Shown piece by piece: positions 1 through 13,100 of a stretch of DNA of 64,000 bases (the first letter of the stretch is position 1; the number at the start of each line of letters is the position of its first letter). The stretch comes from Orthonyx spaldingii (taxonomy: Eukaryota > Chordata > Aves > Passeriformes > Orthonychidae). The notes beneath the pieces were generated by a model that saw only the letters and a list, made by a program, of their open reading frames with translations, was not told the DNA's origin and made no database searches. Made by a program: the position numbers and the translations under genes. Location: contig VZTJ01004177.1 of NCBI GenBank assembly GCA_013397795.1, positions 248,001 through 312,000 of the forward strand, in the 5' to 3' direction.

Positions 1-104
1 NNNNNNNNNNNNNNNNNNNNNNNNNNNNNNNNNNNNNNNNNNNNNNNNNNNNNNNNNNNNNNNNNNNNNNNNNNNNNNNNNNNNNNNNNNNNNNNNNNNN
101 NNNN
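1..104. other. Assembly gap (N run)
   Basis: All bases are N, so the left edge of the window abuts a gap of unknown content. Any feature crossing this edge cannot be judged. Confidence 0.99.
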
Positions 105-3100
105 TCCCTCTGTCCCTCCCAGTCTGGCTATCCTCACAAATAAGGAGAGACTAGTTCCAATACCTGAGAAGAAAAGTCTTCTCTCCTCTTCCTTCCATCA
201 CCTTGCACGATTCCAGAGCATATCTTGTGTCTGGGTTTCTGAACATGAGAAAACCTGCGTCCAAGGAAGCCAGGGCCTGCCCAAGCCTCTCCCTGGGCAG
301 AAGCAGAAAGAAGAGCTCAGGGCAGTCACTGCCCTGGCTGGCTATAAGTAGCTTTGCATCCTTCAATGTCCTCAAACAAGGCCTAAAAATGGACCCAGGG
401 GATTTTAATCAGAAGCTACAGGCTGAGTAATTCTAGGACTGCAGAGGCATGGGTTTGACTTTCTTCACCTGTCCTTGTTGCCTTTGGAGGAAAATGGATA
501 TCGACCTGAGCAGAAGGAGAAGTGTGGAGAGCTTTTAGACCAGAGTTGTTTTTACTTCACTCCTTAATGAAACTTAGAAAGCAATTACAATTAAATTACG
601 ATTGATTAGAGTTGAGCATAAAATTCTAAAACATACAAATAAAAAACCTTTCTCTTAAAATCTGTAGCCCCTAATTAAACCTAGCTGTATCTTTTTTCAA
701 TCTTACATAATTTAATAATAAAATAGAAGAAAATGCAAAGAACTTCCTGGAGTTTCATTTTAGCTTTTATAACTGACCATGATGAACTTCATAGACCAGA
801 TCCTGCTTTAACTGAATCTGGGACAAATCCAAAGCAATTCCATTTATTCTGATAGATTTATTTAGAAGAGTACCGCCCGACCTTCCAGCATCAGTGTTTG
901 AACTGTGTGCAGTCAAAGCAAATTCAAACTCCCCTGCAAGCTATGGTATTATTGGAAATTTTTCACATCTTTTTTCGCCTATGTGCAAAATAGATCACTG
1001 TGTTCCCAACACTTAATAATCTTGGGGGTTTTTAAGAATGCTCTGCACATAATTAAATACTTTAATCACTTTTTGAAAGTAAATGGTAATATATACTGTT
1101 AAGACTTGATGTGGTCTACAGATGTTCATATTAAATACTAAATCTATTATATCTATGTTGCTTTTATTACTCTTAGAACCATTCTCAGCATCTTTTTGTA
1201 GGATACATGGCTGGGGGAGGTGGAGAGTCCCCATGTGGCAAAAGTAATGCATCTTTCATCCTTGGATCCTGGCCAAGGGCTACGTAGCCTTGTGATTAAT
1301 ATGTTATCTGCATGTTTACAAGGTAGAAAATTCCCCTTCTGCTGAGCTTGTACTCTTGCTGATATTAGTATTTTCCATCTCTTGCTGTTGATTATGGTTT
1401 TCCATTTTTTCCTGTAACAAAAATGAGACAAAAATGCTCAGACATATTTCCACATATTTAATACAGACAAATTATTGTAAATAAAAAGATGGGTATGACA
1501 TTTTATCACATTATGGAAACGCAGGAGCCCTGTTATATACAAGAGAGGCATCTCACAGCTTTGAAGCACGATCTTCAGAAACATGCAACAATTTTTCCAT
1601 GTTTCATCTCTCAGGTTTTTGCTAATGAGCAAAAACTTGGTAAAATTTCCCTTCCTGTAAAATCAAACATTTGACACTAAAAAAGTGAGGGAACCAAAAA
1701 TATTATTGTGAATAACTGGTCTGACTCCTTGTAGGCCTGCTTTTTTCTTAGCGACAAGCTCTCAGGTCTGCAGCTGAGCATGTAGTACCATGTAATTTTT
1801 ACCAGTAGCCCCAGTTACCACCAGACTCTAGTCCAGTTTTGTTCAACAACACCTCTTTTCGAACAGTGTTTCATCTATTATATTTCATCCAGCCAAGTAC
1901 TTATTTTCCTAACTTGGCTTCTTGTTTTCATATGTAAAATGTTTTGGATTGGGTATGTATTCGCTGACATCTCTGTAGGAGGTGGTAAATTGTTGACATT
2001 AAATACCAAGACAATTATTTTTGCTTATGGAAAACTGTCTCATGTGTGTTGCAGCAAGGCAGCAATATTTTTCTGTAGGAGTATTGTCACTTTTAATAAG
2101 CACCCTAGTGGTTTATTTTTCAGTGTGACATCTGTCTCTTTTCTTTCTTCGATTGAGTTTATGTAACATATGCACATAGTGTTTGATTATTCTTTTTCTT
2201 GCTTGCTTTTTACCTCTACCTTTCTGAAAATTTACTCATTTATGAAAGGGAGTTCTTTAGCATCTCACTTTTTATTGGTTGTTATTCATACTTTTTTCCC
2301 CCATGTCTTCTGTTATAATTCAGGAGGGTAAAGCAGATTGAAAGCCTGTAAGTAGACTTGCTGTCTATCAGCATTTTCAAACCCCAGATCTGCACCGCTG
2401 TATAATTTTCCCAAAAATTTCAGAAGCTCCTTTCAGGACCTTGAAGATGAACTGAGAGCCTGAAATCCATGGAATGAGTGACAGAGGGTCAGAGAAAAAC
2501 TGAACTAAAGCCAAATCCTTGTCACACTGTGTGGTTCCATGCTAAATCTGGATTAAATTAACGATGTTTGGCAAGGTAGACCTGCTCTGAATAGTTAATT
2601 TCCCAGCTCTGTTAGTCCATCAAGCCAGTAATTGTCTTGGGTACAAGATACAGTGTTAGTACTTCGCATTTGATCCCTCAACTCCCATAAGGACAATCTC
2701 AAGCTCTCAGTGAAGTGCCCCAGTACAGAGCCTGTGCTATAATTGCAGGCTCTCATTTCTTAGTATGCATCTTGACCTGCAGGATAGCTGTGTATCCTCC
2801 ACATTTCTCTCTGACTGTTTGCTGGAGCAATTTAATAAGAGCCTGCAAGCACTACCTGTATATACAATTTAAGTAGGTCAACTTCTCTGAAAAACTGCTG
2901 AGTTCTCTAGTGGTTGGAAGCAATAATCACTATTCATGAGCCTTGCCTATCACTCAAAGGCCTTGTTTAGATCAGACAGATCTATTGTGCCAGCTACCCT
3001 ACAAAGACATTAAAAACACCTCTCCCAAAGACTTTGTAACCAGAATTTTAGGGTAGACAAAGTAATGGAAGGAGAAGGGCAAAGACAGGGAAAAAGCAAT

Positions 3101-5639
3101 AATGAGCAGCTTGAGACACCACTTAGTAGAATGTTTTTGCTGTATTGCTTTTGTTCACTTTTTGTGCTGTAATGTGTGAAGCCAAATTGTGCTAATACAA
3201 TTCACCTTTTGTGGAGCACAGTACCTGAAAACCAGGTGTTATTTTCAAGAAACTAAGGGATTTCCTGATCTAGGTGGTTACAGGTCTTTCTGGTGGGGGT
3301 TTATGACTCTCTACCCTTTAAACATCTTTAGGCAGATAATCTCCTTCCAACGTGGAGCAGGAATCCAAAACTCTTCATCTCATGAGGACAGGACAGAGAG
3401 TAGTGAAAAATGCATCAGTGGCTCATTTCTTCCTATGTGCCTGACCTGTTGGAACAAGAAGATGATAGGGACCTCTAGGAGGACAACGTTGACCCTCTTA
3501 ATTCTTTTGGGCAATCTATGAAGTGTAGATCCATGAAGTTTCCAAGCTACTTTAACTTATGATCTAGCCCTTAATAGTTGCTATTGTCTTCAATCAATGT
3601 CAACGAGGATGCTGGTGATGATGATGACAGTGAATGTGAAATGTTGCTGGAGTTCCAAACAATGCTTCTTAAAAAAAATAGCTGTATAAGTAGCTCATGC
3701 ATTAAAGAATCTGTGAAAACTTGGAAACAATGCAGAGAATGGTGACAACAACTTCTGAGGAATAGAGAAATGCCGTATAATGAGAGATTCAAGGAATTCC
3801 CTTTGCTCATTGCTTTCAAAACCAAGAGGCAACCTACATTCTAATAGGATGAGAAATACTCAAGTTTTTAATATTTTTCTTAACCTGACAGAGAAAAACA
3901 TGATAAAAAACAACATAAGGCTGTTAATGCCAATCAAATGAACATTAGGAGCAAAACATGCATTTTCAGCAGCAAAGATGAATAACTGGCAATCTGATAG
4001 GGGCACATCTGCCTTTGACTTCATCAAGAGTGTTTTGGTGTAAAGCAAGCTTCATTAAGACTGTGTGGTGGACTTCACATGGGAGGGGAAGCAAGGCACA
4101 TTCCGTGCCTTTTTTAGAAATTTTATCTGTGTCATTTAGAAGGTTCCCTCCAACCTCATGGTCTAAGGCTCTGCTAAGGTTTAGTGCCATGGAGAAAAGT
4201 TGTGTTTGAGAGGAAATAGCCCAGTCTCTACCAAAGTGCCCCTGGTAATCAGGATGATGTTACGTACAGCCTGTCCCCTTCATCCTCAAAAGGGAAAGGG
4301 AGCAGGAAGGAACAGGCAGGACAGCGACTTTTTTCATGCAGGTGGTGATAGCTGCGCGAGAGGAGCAGGTAGAATTTCAGGATTTTTATTCTTGGTTTAC
4401 AAAAGACTGAGGACTTAAAGGATATTTTCTTATGTGTATGAAAACTGTGATCTACACAGCAGACATTTTGGGGGGGTATCAGATATTCGATCCCATTCTG
4501 AGTCATATCAGTCTAAGGTTGAAGTGCTAAGGATTGATTCCAGATTCTGGCTTGAAAAGCATGGATGTCTTCCTGTATTTTGAATCCCAAACCTATGCAG
4601 AGCAACAAGTACAAATCACATGTGCTGCAGCTTGATTGCTGAACCAAAAAAAAATCCAGAATCATTGCCAAAAGCAATTTTCCAGTATATGTTTGATACA
4701 TTGTACAATGGACCCTCTGCCAATAATACCCACCACATGAGGAAAGTGGTATAAATGTCTGATAAGAGCTATAAAGATAAAACACTGTGCAATAAAGTCC
4801 AGAACTGTGCTGAACAAGCCAGCTGAGAGCAGCCCACACAGGAGGCAAGAAAGAGGTCATATCTTGTCATTCATGAAATTATGCTCTAAATCAGAGTTAG
4901 AGGATTGCAGAGGAGTCCAGTGTAAGGTGTTAGCAAGTTCACTGAGGGGGAGTATCTAAAAATTTTGAGAGATAAAATGGATAAAGAAGTGGTGTTTTGA
5001 GGCAAAGAAAAGCATTTAGAGTTCTTGCAAACTCAGCAATTGAACTGAGTTGTGGCTCGGTGGGAGGGAATGAACATTGCCTTGATTTAAGAATTTCTTT
5101 ACTGTTTGTTTTCTTGCTGGTATTGCCTGAAGTAATAAAATTAAATAGTTCAGCTTTCATATGAAATGAAAGTTGAATCCTGTTCTTTCCCCGTGTGTAG
5201 ATGAATGCTCTCCACTAGGACTCATACCAATTTGGAGCACCTACCACCAAAGTTCTTTTCAGAACACCTCATGTACAGATGAGGAAGCCCAGCAGCACAA
5301 CTGTGAGGCACAGGAGAACACAGTATTACCCACATTTCTCTGACAATGGGTCAGGAAGGTATAGGTAAGGGCTTTATCATGGCCACAAGATCAGAATAAA
5401 ATAAAATGGGACTGGAATATCAGAGCTCCCTGCTCTCAGCCCTGAAAGAGAAGCTAATGAGTATGGCCTAAAAAATCCTCCTACAGGTGGGTAGCAAAAC
5501 CATATGATGAGCTGTGGACAGTATTTTTAGTGCTTCAGTGTCAGGAAGAATGATCTCTGGACTCTGCCATGAACCATCTCGGGACCTTCTCAGAGGTTTC
5601 ACTGGTGACCTGTATAATGGACTATAAAACAGAAGTGTG
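105..5639. other. Non-coding AT-rich DNA, no gene recognised
   Basis: Both strands show only short reading frames broken by frequent stops, with no recognisable domain, no clear retroelement and no RNA gene. Poly-A and poly-T runs are short. The composition matches avian intergenic or intronic DNA. A very old CR1-like stretch near 3.69-3.85 kb was considered and not accepted. Confidence 0.6.
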
Positions 5640-5830
5640 ACATTTCATAGATGAGATGAGAAGGGCTGCAAAATTTTTGGAAGGTTAACCTTCCAAGAAT
5701 CTTGACAAATGGATTCAAAGAGAGAAAATAAATAGAATGGATCGATTGCAGCAAGGACAAGTTTCACTCAAGCAATAAAGGGGCAAATCCTGGATCATGT
5801 TAAGGAAAAATCCTTTACTTGGACCTGCTG
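5640..5830 (+). repeat. Possible ancient CR1 LINE fragment
   Basis: The order of short blocks resembles the part of avian CR1 elements upstream of the conserved 3' tail: a CTTGACAAATGG block, a block like AAGTTTCACTCAAGCAA, then CAAATCCTGG and AAGGAAAAATCC. Similarity is patchy and there is no open frame, 3' tail or target duplication. If real it is an old, heavily diverged copy in plus orientation. A repeat-library alignment could easily overturn this call. Confidence 0.33.
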
Positions 5831-8800
5831 TGGATGAAGCAGGGGGAGAGCTTTGGATCTGCTGGGAAATGTAAGAGCAGGGCTGAGGGATGAGTTACGT
5901 ACATCCCACCCTGTCATGTTAGCCCATTTTCTGCTCAAAAACTATCTGTTTACTTATCTTTCATTCTTCTAGAAAAACATGGTTTCCATGGAAGGGCCTT
6001 CCCTAGAATTTATTATTGAAAGGAACTAGATTCAATATGTTTTTAATGTTTTTAATCCCATTTTTTGTGTACCAAAGCCCAGCTTTACAGTAAGCCCCCA
6101 CTGCAGAACTTGCATGAACGTTGCAGAGCTGCACATGCATTTTAGCTGCCAGAACAGAGGAGAGCTTTGAAACACCATGGCAAAAGTTTCTTACAAATTG
6201 TATGGAATCAGGATCTCAGATGACACCTGGCATAAGTTACACCAAGGCTTCAGCCTCTGAGTTTGCCATCTGTTATTTAAAGCATGAGAGGTGCATCTTC
6301 TCAAAGACTTCAGCTGAATCTGCTGCAGTGCAATTTAATTAAAACCCTTGTTTGGGAGAGGGGTGGACTGATTTTTGCTAGCTGGCATATATCTAGAACT
6401 AGCTAGGAGCATGATTCTGTTCCAAAAACTACTGTAGAGCCGCTTGAAAACTTGTACTGCCTGAAGTACTCACATTCCTTGTGGTTATTTCTGACACATG
6501 AATGGTACAGTCATCAAAAATGTGAGAAGCATGTGGTAAAACTGGCAAAATCTTGCTTTTCAAGACATTCACTGGACTTCCTGCCTGCAGCCAAATGAAG
6601 AAGAATATGCCACGTTGGAATTGCCATCAAGGAGTTAAAGGTTTTTTAATTGCTTTTTCTTTATGTTTCAAACAAGTTGCAGCCTAAGGTAAGATAGGCA
6701 AGACGCAGGGTCAGGTATTTATCCACAAGACATAAAAAGTAGGTTTGTTTTCCTCCATTTTAGCTCTGCTAAAACTTGAGCCAAATGTGTTTGTGAGGAT
6801 GTGATAGTGGCAGGAGGCCCAGTTCTGATATTCAGCTAAGCAAAGCAGACTTCTGCCCAAATCTTGGATACCACATATGTGAATGATCAAAAACATACTT
6901 TAAGGAAAAACAATTCCCCAGCTTTCACACTTCCTGGCTTCACTGGATGGAGAAAACTGCTGGAGTTGCCAACTGCAGCCTGGGAAAGTTTTTTGCAGTG
7001 GAGTGAGAAAATCTGACTGCATGACTTTTCAAAAGTGTGAATGTTTATACAGGAAAGCCTAGGATAAGTTCTTATTTTGCAAAAACTAATTTCTGAAGAT
7101 TGTTTAATGGTAATTATTTTCAATAACGTGCTGGATTCTGCTTTCAGGAAGTTTTATTCATTGTTGATTGTATTCATCCCAGACCACTGAAGCATTTGTT
7201 AAATCAAATGAAGTCCAAATACTGGGATCTGAAAGAGCAAAACAGAGCTTTTCTGTTTTATATAAGTGGCAAGTAATTTCAAAACACCTTAAAGTCAAGA
7301 GAGAAGTTTTAGTGGCGCTATATTGCCCTACAGGTACTTTTATATTTTGCTGAGTACAGCCCCCAAAACCTGGCTTAGGATACCAAGGGCTGGTGATTGT
7401 AAAATGTCAGATATAAAAAGAGCAACTTCTTATAGTCTTTTCAAATTTGCTGTCAGAAAGAAAAAGTTGGTATCAAAGGACTAGAAAAAAAGAGCTCAGT
7501 CATTTCAAATTTGAGGCTGGAAGCAGACTTTGGCTGTCTGGATGGATTAGTGACTGGAATACAGCACCTTGGAATCTAGTGAAAGTATCTTGGAGACAAC
7601 AGATGAAAATAACAGTGAAAAGCTGCATGAAACCAAACTTGCTCATTGGTTAGTGCAACCTTGCACTTCTATAGCAGCAAATTTCAGAAATGCAGTAAGG
7701 GCAAAAATGCTGTGTAATTCCATGCAGGACTTCTGTAGAGTTGGAAAAGTTTTTAAAGGGGAGTCCTAGAATTCTGCAGGTACATACCAGGTACATTCTG
7801 ACCTCAGTTACTTCAACAGAAAAATGAGTGTGGAATTTTTTCAGGTTACTTGAACAGCACCCTCCACAGATGCATTTTGTAACACAGACAAGATCCTTTC
7901 TGATAATTGCTCTTTCTGATAACTGATTAATAATTTTTAAAATGTATACATATTGCTAGCTGCTGAGAACATCATAAAATGTGAAGCCACTTATTTTTAT
8001 GTTGTGCATGTCTTAGCAGCAGTTCCCTGCTTCCTGAAGATTTTTGTAAAGTAACACTTTAGTATCCTCTTAGTAAGAAACTAGTTTTCCTGTACACACA
8101 AATCTCTGCACTAATAGTATCTGGAGGATACTGTTATGATTAAAAACCTGAAGTCTTCAATATTGGAGAAAAAGAATATAAATTTCTATGTCGTAGCACA
8201 AACTGCTCTTCGTAACTTTCTGACTCTCTGCACTGTTAGAGAAGTCTGAAATTAACACATGCTAATTAAGAGTCAGAGTCCAAGCCTGCAAGGTTTGAAA
8301 GGTAAAACTGACAAGCTTGACAAATACTTTAAGGCAGTGTAGATGTAGTTTTTCCAGCCTGAAAAAGCAACATTTTGCTCTCCCCAATCCCTTGCTGCTC
8401 TTTCCCATCTCTGCAGCTCTCCTCCACTCGTGCAACAGCCTGGGTCCTACCGGTAGGAGGACACGCTCCAACTTAAAATTAGCATGGCAATATGGAAAGT
8501 TAAAAAATGGGTTTAATTTGGTATGAGGAACTGTGGAGGAGAACAAATGGCTTGGAGACTGCAGCTTTTAGTCACAGCACACTCAGCCTATATGAGCTCT
8601 GAATTCAGCTACTGGCCATTTACACAACCTGTCAGCTCTGTCTCTTTGCAGCCATTTCTCGTTGCTTTTTAATAATAGGGGAGATTTAACCTCTGCAAAA
8701 AAGGATGCTTCCATTCCTCCTGAGAGAAAGGTCTCTAACTGACTCTTTCACATTATCATTTTTCTTTCTATAAGTTACTGACTGTATGTCAGACCAAGTT

Positions 8801-9954
8801 GAGAAATAAGATGGTAGCACCAAGCCTTAGTTCCTTCCCACTGTTCACACAACCAGCATTGATTGCTAAGAACAACCTCTGTTGCTCTGCCCACTTTGGA
8901 GATATTCCTCTCCATGCAGTTTTTATTTCCTGTATGTGTTAGCCAAGGTAAACTCATCCCACAGTGCAGTGAACATGAACAAAATAAATGTAGGAAGCTT
9001 ATGGCTTTTTTTAAGCTGGGTGCTATTCATCTTGCTGAAACAAATAAACAACCAGAAACCCCTGCTTGGCAGAATGCATTTTCAGGCTGAAATATAGCTT
9101 TTATTTCTCTGATGTGAATTCTGCAAAGGAGCCATTGGTGTTGTATAGGAAAATTTCAGTAGCAACTAAGTAGACCTTCAGGGTTTTCATGTCTGACAAG
9201 AAGGACTAAAATGGAGGAAATTCTGCCCAAATCCATATTTCTCTGTTACGTGGAGGCCTTGGCTATTTCCTCCTCATTTGTAAGGTCTGCCTCTGGTTTG
9301 GCTTTTGCTATGGAGTTCTCTGAGACCTTCTATGTTCCACAGACAGCTCCAGTGTTCTCCCCAGTGCCTGGGTACAGACACAGGCTTTGGACAGAGCCAG
9401 TTGTGACAGCAGTCTCAAAGACACCCTTATGAAATGGTCTCGCTCGTATAACACTCTTTTGAGATATACCCACAGACTGGGAAGAGCATTTCCCACTTTA
9501 ACTGACTGAAGATTCACCTGAAGTTTGTGGCATGGCCTTTTCCTCACCAATACTTCCCTGAAAACAGGTTTTCATCATAATCCACTATCTCACTTCTGTC
9601 TGTTCTCATTGAGAAATGACTAACATCAAAAGTACATGGTGGCAATCCCAGGCAGATGCAGTTTCAGTATATTACTGAATGCAGCTCATCAGAAACTTCA
9701 TTTTCCCTCTGGAGATACTCTCCTGCTCCCCCACAGCACAACAGGCTCAAAAGAAATCTTGAATTTATCAGCAAAACAACTGGCAACTTCCTCACAGCTA
9801 GAGAATTTATCTGCAAATGGAAATAGTTGAATTGAACCAGCTGCACACCAGCTGGAACATTTTCACTGCAGCAATTTGTAGCAGAGGAGAAAATTATATA
9901 TATTTTTTAATCTCTCTTAAAATTATCACAATAATAGTCCTACTAGCTGAATTC
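5831..9954. other. Non-coding DNA, no gene recognised
   Basis: Only short chance frames are present. A pair of CAGCTG E-boxes near its right end (9838-9854) is listed under findings. Confidence 0.55.
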
Positions 9955-10115
9955 AGGGGTTTGTGCCAGTGGCAGTTCGGAGGACTCTGGGGTTTTGATG
10001 TGTTTTGTGGTTTTTGGTTTGGTTGGGGTTTTTTGGTTTAGTTTGGGGTTTTTTTGTGGGTTTTTTATATGTCTGTTTGTTTATGATTTGGTTTGGTTTT
10101 TGGTTTTTTTTTTAA
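9955..10115 (+). repeat. GT-rich low-complexity tract
   Basis: A stretch of about 160 bases on the plus strand is made almost only of G and T, with irregular GGTTTTT and TTTGG runs (for example around 10000-10060 and 10090-10112). It has no exact repeat unit and is not a canonical telomeric TTAGGG array. It is best described as a degenerate GT-rich simple repeat. Confidence 0.8.
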
Positions 10116-13100
10116 GGCAGTGGTGAACTCCAGTGTCCTCAGAGAATAAACTGGGGTAGAGAGTCCTTGTTGTCTAGATACTCACAAAGAACAGGGGGAA
10201 TCCAGCCAGCTCTGATTGTGACTATTGCAGGGGCAGTTGTAACATGAATATAGTTTTCTGAACTAATCTTGTACAATGACCTTTTTCATTTACACAGACA
10301 AAATATGTTCTTGACCCCAAAGCAGAAAGGTCACTCCAACCTCAGGCTGCATTGTTATACCTCAACTGGTTCAAACAGAAAAAGCAAAGACTGGCATTTT
10401 TATCTTTACCCTGCTTCACTGCCATTGGGATTTCCTTCATTATAGACTTCCCACTGGTGACATTAGGATTAGGATGTCTAGGAATCAAGAGACGTTGACA
10501 TAGTGAATGTTCCCCTGGAGAGTTATCTGGCATTTTCTTTCCAAATTAGGATGCTTAGCAAGCCTGGGACAGAAAAACTAGAACTGCACCCATTGGTACT
10601 GCAGATGTTATAAATACAAATGGATAGTCAAAGGTTGTTAATTTTTATGTGTATAAAATGCACACACAAGAGAAGAATATAAACCAACCATAAAACAGAT
10701 GCATGGTTTTCTCTAATGCTCATAGTATTATACCAAAATATTATACTGAGTGCTGTGAAGTTCTCTTTCCCCCCACTTATTTATTTGCTTCCTAAATGTT
10801 TGTGTATAAATTCAGCTCTTATTAAAGCTCTTGGTTGAGATCACTGGCTCTAACAAGCTCTTGAAGAGGCTGGCTCTGCAAAAACTTTCAACATCTTTTG
10901 GAATACATCTTTATTCAGGTCTGAAGATGTTTTTTCAATTCCAATGGGACTGAATATACATCCTCCTTTACAAACAAAACAAACAACAAATCCCTCCAAC
11001 CCTCTTGGGAATGAATTAGTATCTCATTTCTTTGTGGAAAGGGAGCATGAAAAAATTCTATGTCATTCTGAGTATTGTGAATTTTCCACATTTTCTAGAG
11101 ATAATGTTGTTTCAGCAAAATAAGTAATTTCCTGAGAAAGTCTGACTTTCCTTGCAGCACCCTTCTGCCTTTCTATTTTTATTCTGAAAAATATGTCCCA
11201 GATATATTTGATTTAGTAGAAATTGGTTATACTTAAAAACAAAGCACTGTCATCCCCTGAAATGTTTTGATGTGAGCAGTTTGAGGTTAAAACATGGTGT
11301 AAATCTTCTTTTTGACTGAGCTCTGTGTCTCATCTGAGTACATACAGCTCTCATCATCTGCCAAGTAGCCTCGTCCAAGGGCAGAATGAGCATCTCAGGC
11401 ATTGCAATTGCAATTGTAATATGTGCCATGGCTCCTTGGGTAGATGCACTTCAATGTCACCTTAATTTTAAATAAAACCTTTCAATTTGGAAACAGCAGA
11501 ACCTTTTGTTTTCATGTATCAAAAAAAAAAAAAATCCTTTGGAGAGTTTTCAAATCAGTTTTCAGAGCTTGTTCTGCTCTTTCAGCTTTTTGACCTGATT
11601 TAAAAGGGAAGAAGGTGTCAGAAGTGATGGAAAAGGAAATACAAATTTTGTTCAAGAACTATATGTGTCTGCTGTGCGATGCCATTGCTTGCCAACATCA
11701 TTGTCCTTATCCTAACAAAATTTATACAGCCATTTTTGGGAGTTTTGCTGAAGCAAAGGCCATGGGACTTAAGACCCTATGTGAGAACAGATAAAGATAA
11801 AACATGAAATCGCACTGGTACGCTGTGTTGGACTGCATACATAAAGCAGTACTGACACAGGTAATGGGAGAAACCTTGAAATTTCCTGCAGATGGCTTTC
11901 TGAAAAACAGCCATTAGCTGAAGTGCGAGCTCTAGGGCTCATAATATTCACCTCATCTTTTTGAGAATAGTTCTCCCTACTGTCAGAGTAAAGAAGGTCA
12001 AATCTTTGCCCTGCAGACCCATGCTGCTGGATAGGCTGCAAAGATGGATTTTTTTCTTCTGCATACCTATGAGTGAAAATTCAGTAGCTGGCCCACTGGG
12101 GTATTACTTACCTGAACAGAAGTCTGAGATTTCAAAATTAAAGGGTAAGAGGTCTCCTCTGTACTCTAATGCATAGATTAATTACAGTGTGAGGACCACA
12201 GCAGAAGAGCACAACTGGTAAATTATCTTGTCACTGAATGTAGGAGTGCAACAATGAGGCACGCTGTTACTTGTCATTCATATTATACAATAATTACCTC
12301 CATACCCTGCAATATTAAGTTTTTACTCCAGTAAAGTATATTTAATAATCTGTAGATTAATAATACCTTCAACTCATTTAAAAGAAAATAAGATTTACAC
12401 AGTTCTTATCATCTCTGTCTTTATACCTGACTAAAGGCTTCAAGTATTCTTTTTAATGCAGAGAATATGTATTAACATGGATAAGAAAAATCCAAATCTG
12501 TGATTTGTGCATCAACTACATTTTGCACATTGTACATCCTTAGTCATTTCTCATGTAGATTTCATCAGAAATTTCATCTAAATTGCACTAATAGGGTTTG
12601 ATTGAGTTTGTCATGATTTGCCTTGCAGTATTAAAGGCAAGTTTTGTCTCTTCAATCATATGGGGAATTTTATAATAACATGAAGGGAACATGGTCTTGG
12701 AAAGCAACATATGGAAGTACCTATTTCACTCCATTGACCATAGATTGCCTGACTCTTGAATTCCTAAAGTTGAGCGAGATAAATGTGACTTAATTCAAAG
12801 GGAGGGATGCGGTGGGTTGATACAATCTAGAACAAAAACATATCACCACCCTTGATATGTCATTCCATTCCTTAATTACTCATAATGAAAACCTGTGCTT
12901 CAACTCCACCCTCCAGCCATTAGATGCTTACCTGACAGACTGAAGCGAACACAATCAAAGGCTACATCCCCTAAGAACCCATACATCTGTGATTGTATCA
13001 TTGTTTACCTTCTCCTCAGCGTGTAGACAGAAATCCTGGACCTTTGCCCTATAAATTAAACCAAAGTCATTCTTCAAATTCGGGGTGGAAGTCATTTAAT

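Noticed and set aside
3690..3850. Possible very old CR1 fragment
   Set aside because: Short stretches such as GAGAATGGTG and AGAGATTCAAGGAATTC recall CR1, but order and spacing are poor and no diagnostic 3' block is present.
4128..4165. TTTAGAAGGTTCCCTCCAACC resembling the end of a CR1 element
   Set aside because: Only about 20 bases match and the preceding CR1 blocks are absent, so chance is a fair explanation.
10000..10110. Interstitial telomere-like repeat
   Set aside because: The GT-rich tract lacks TTAGGG or any regular unit.
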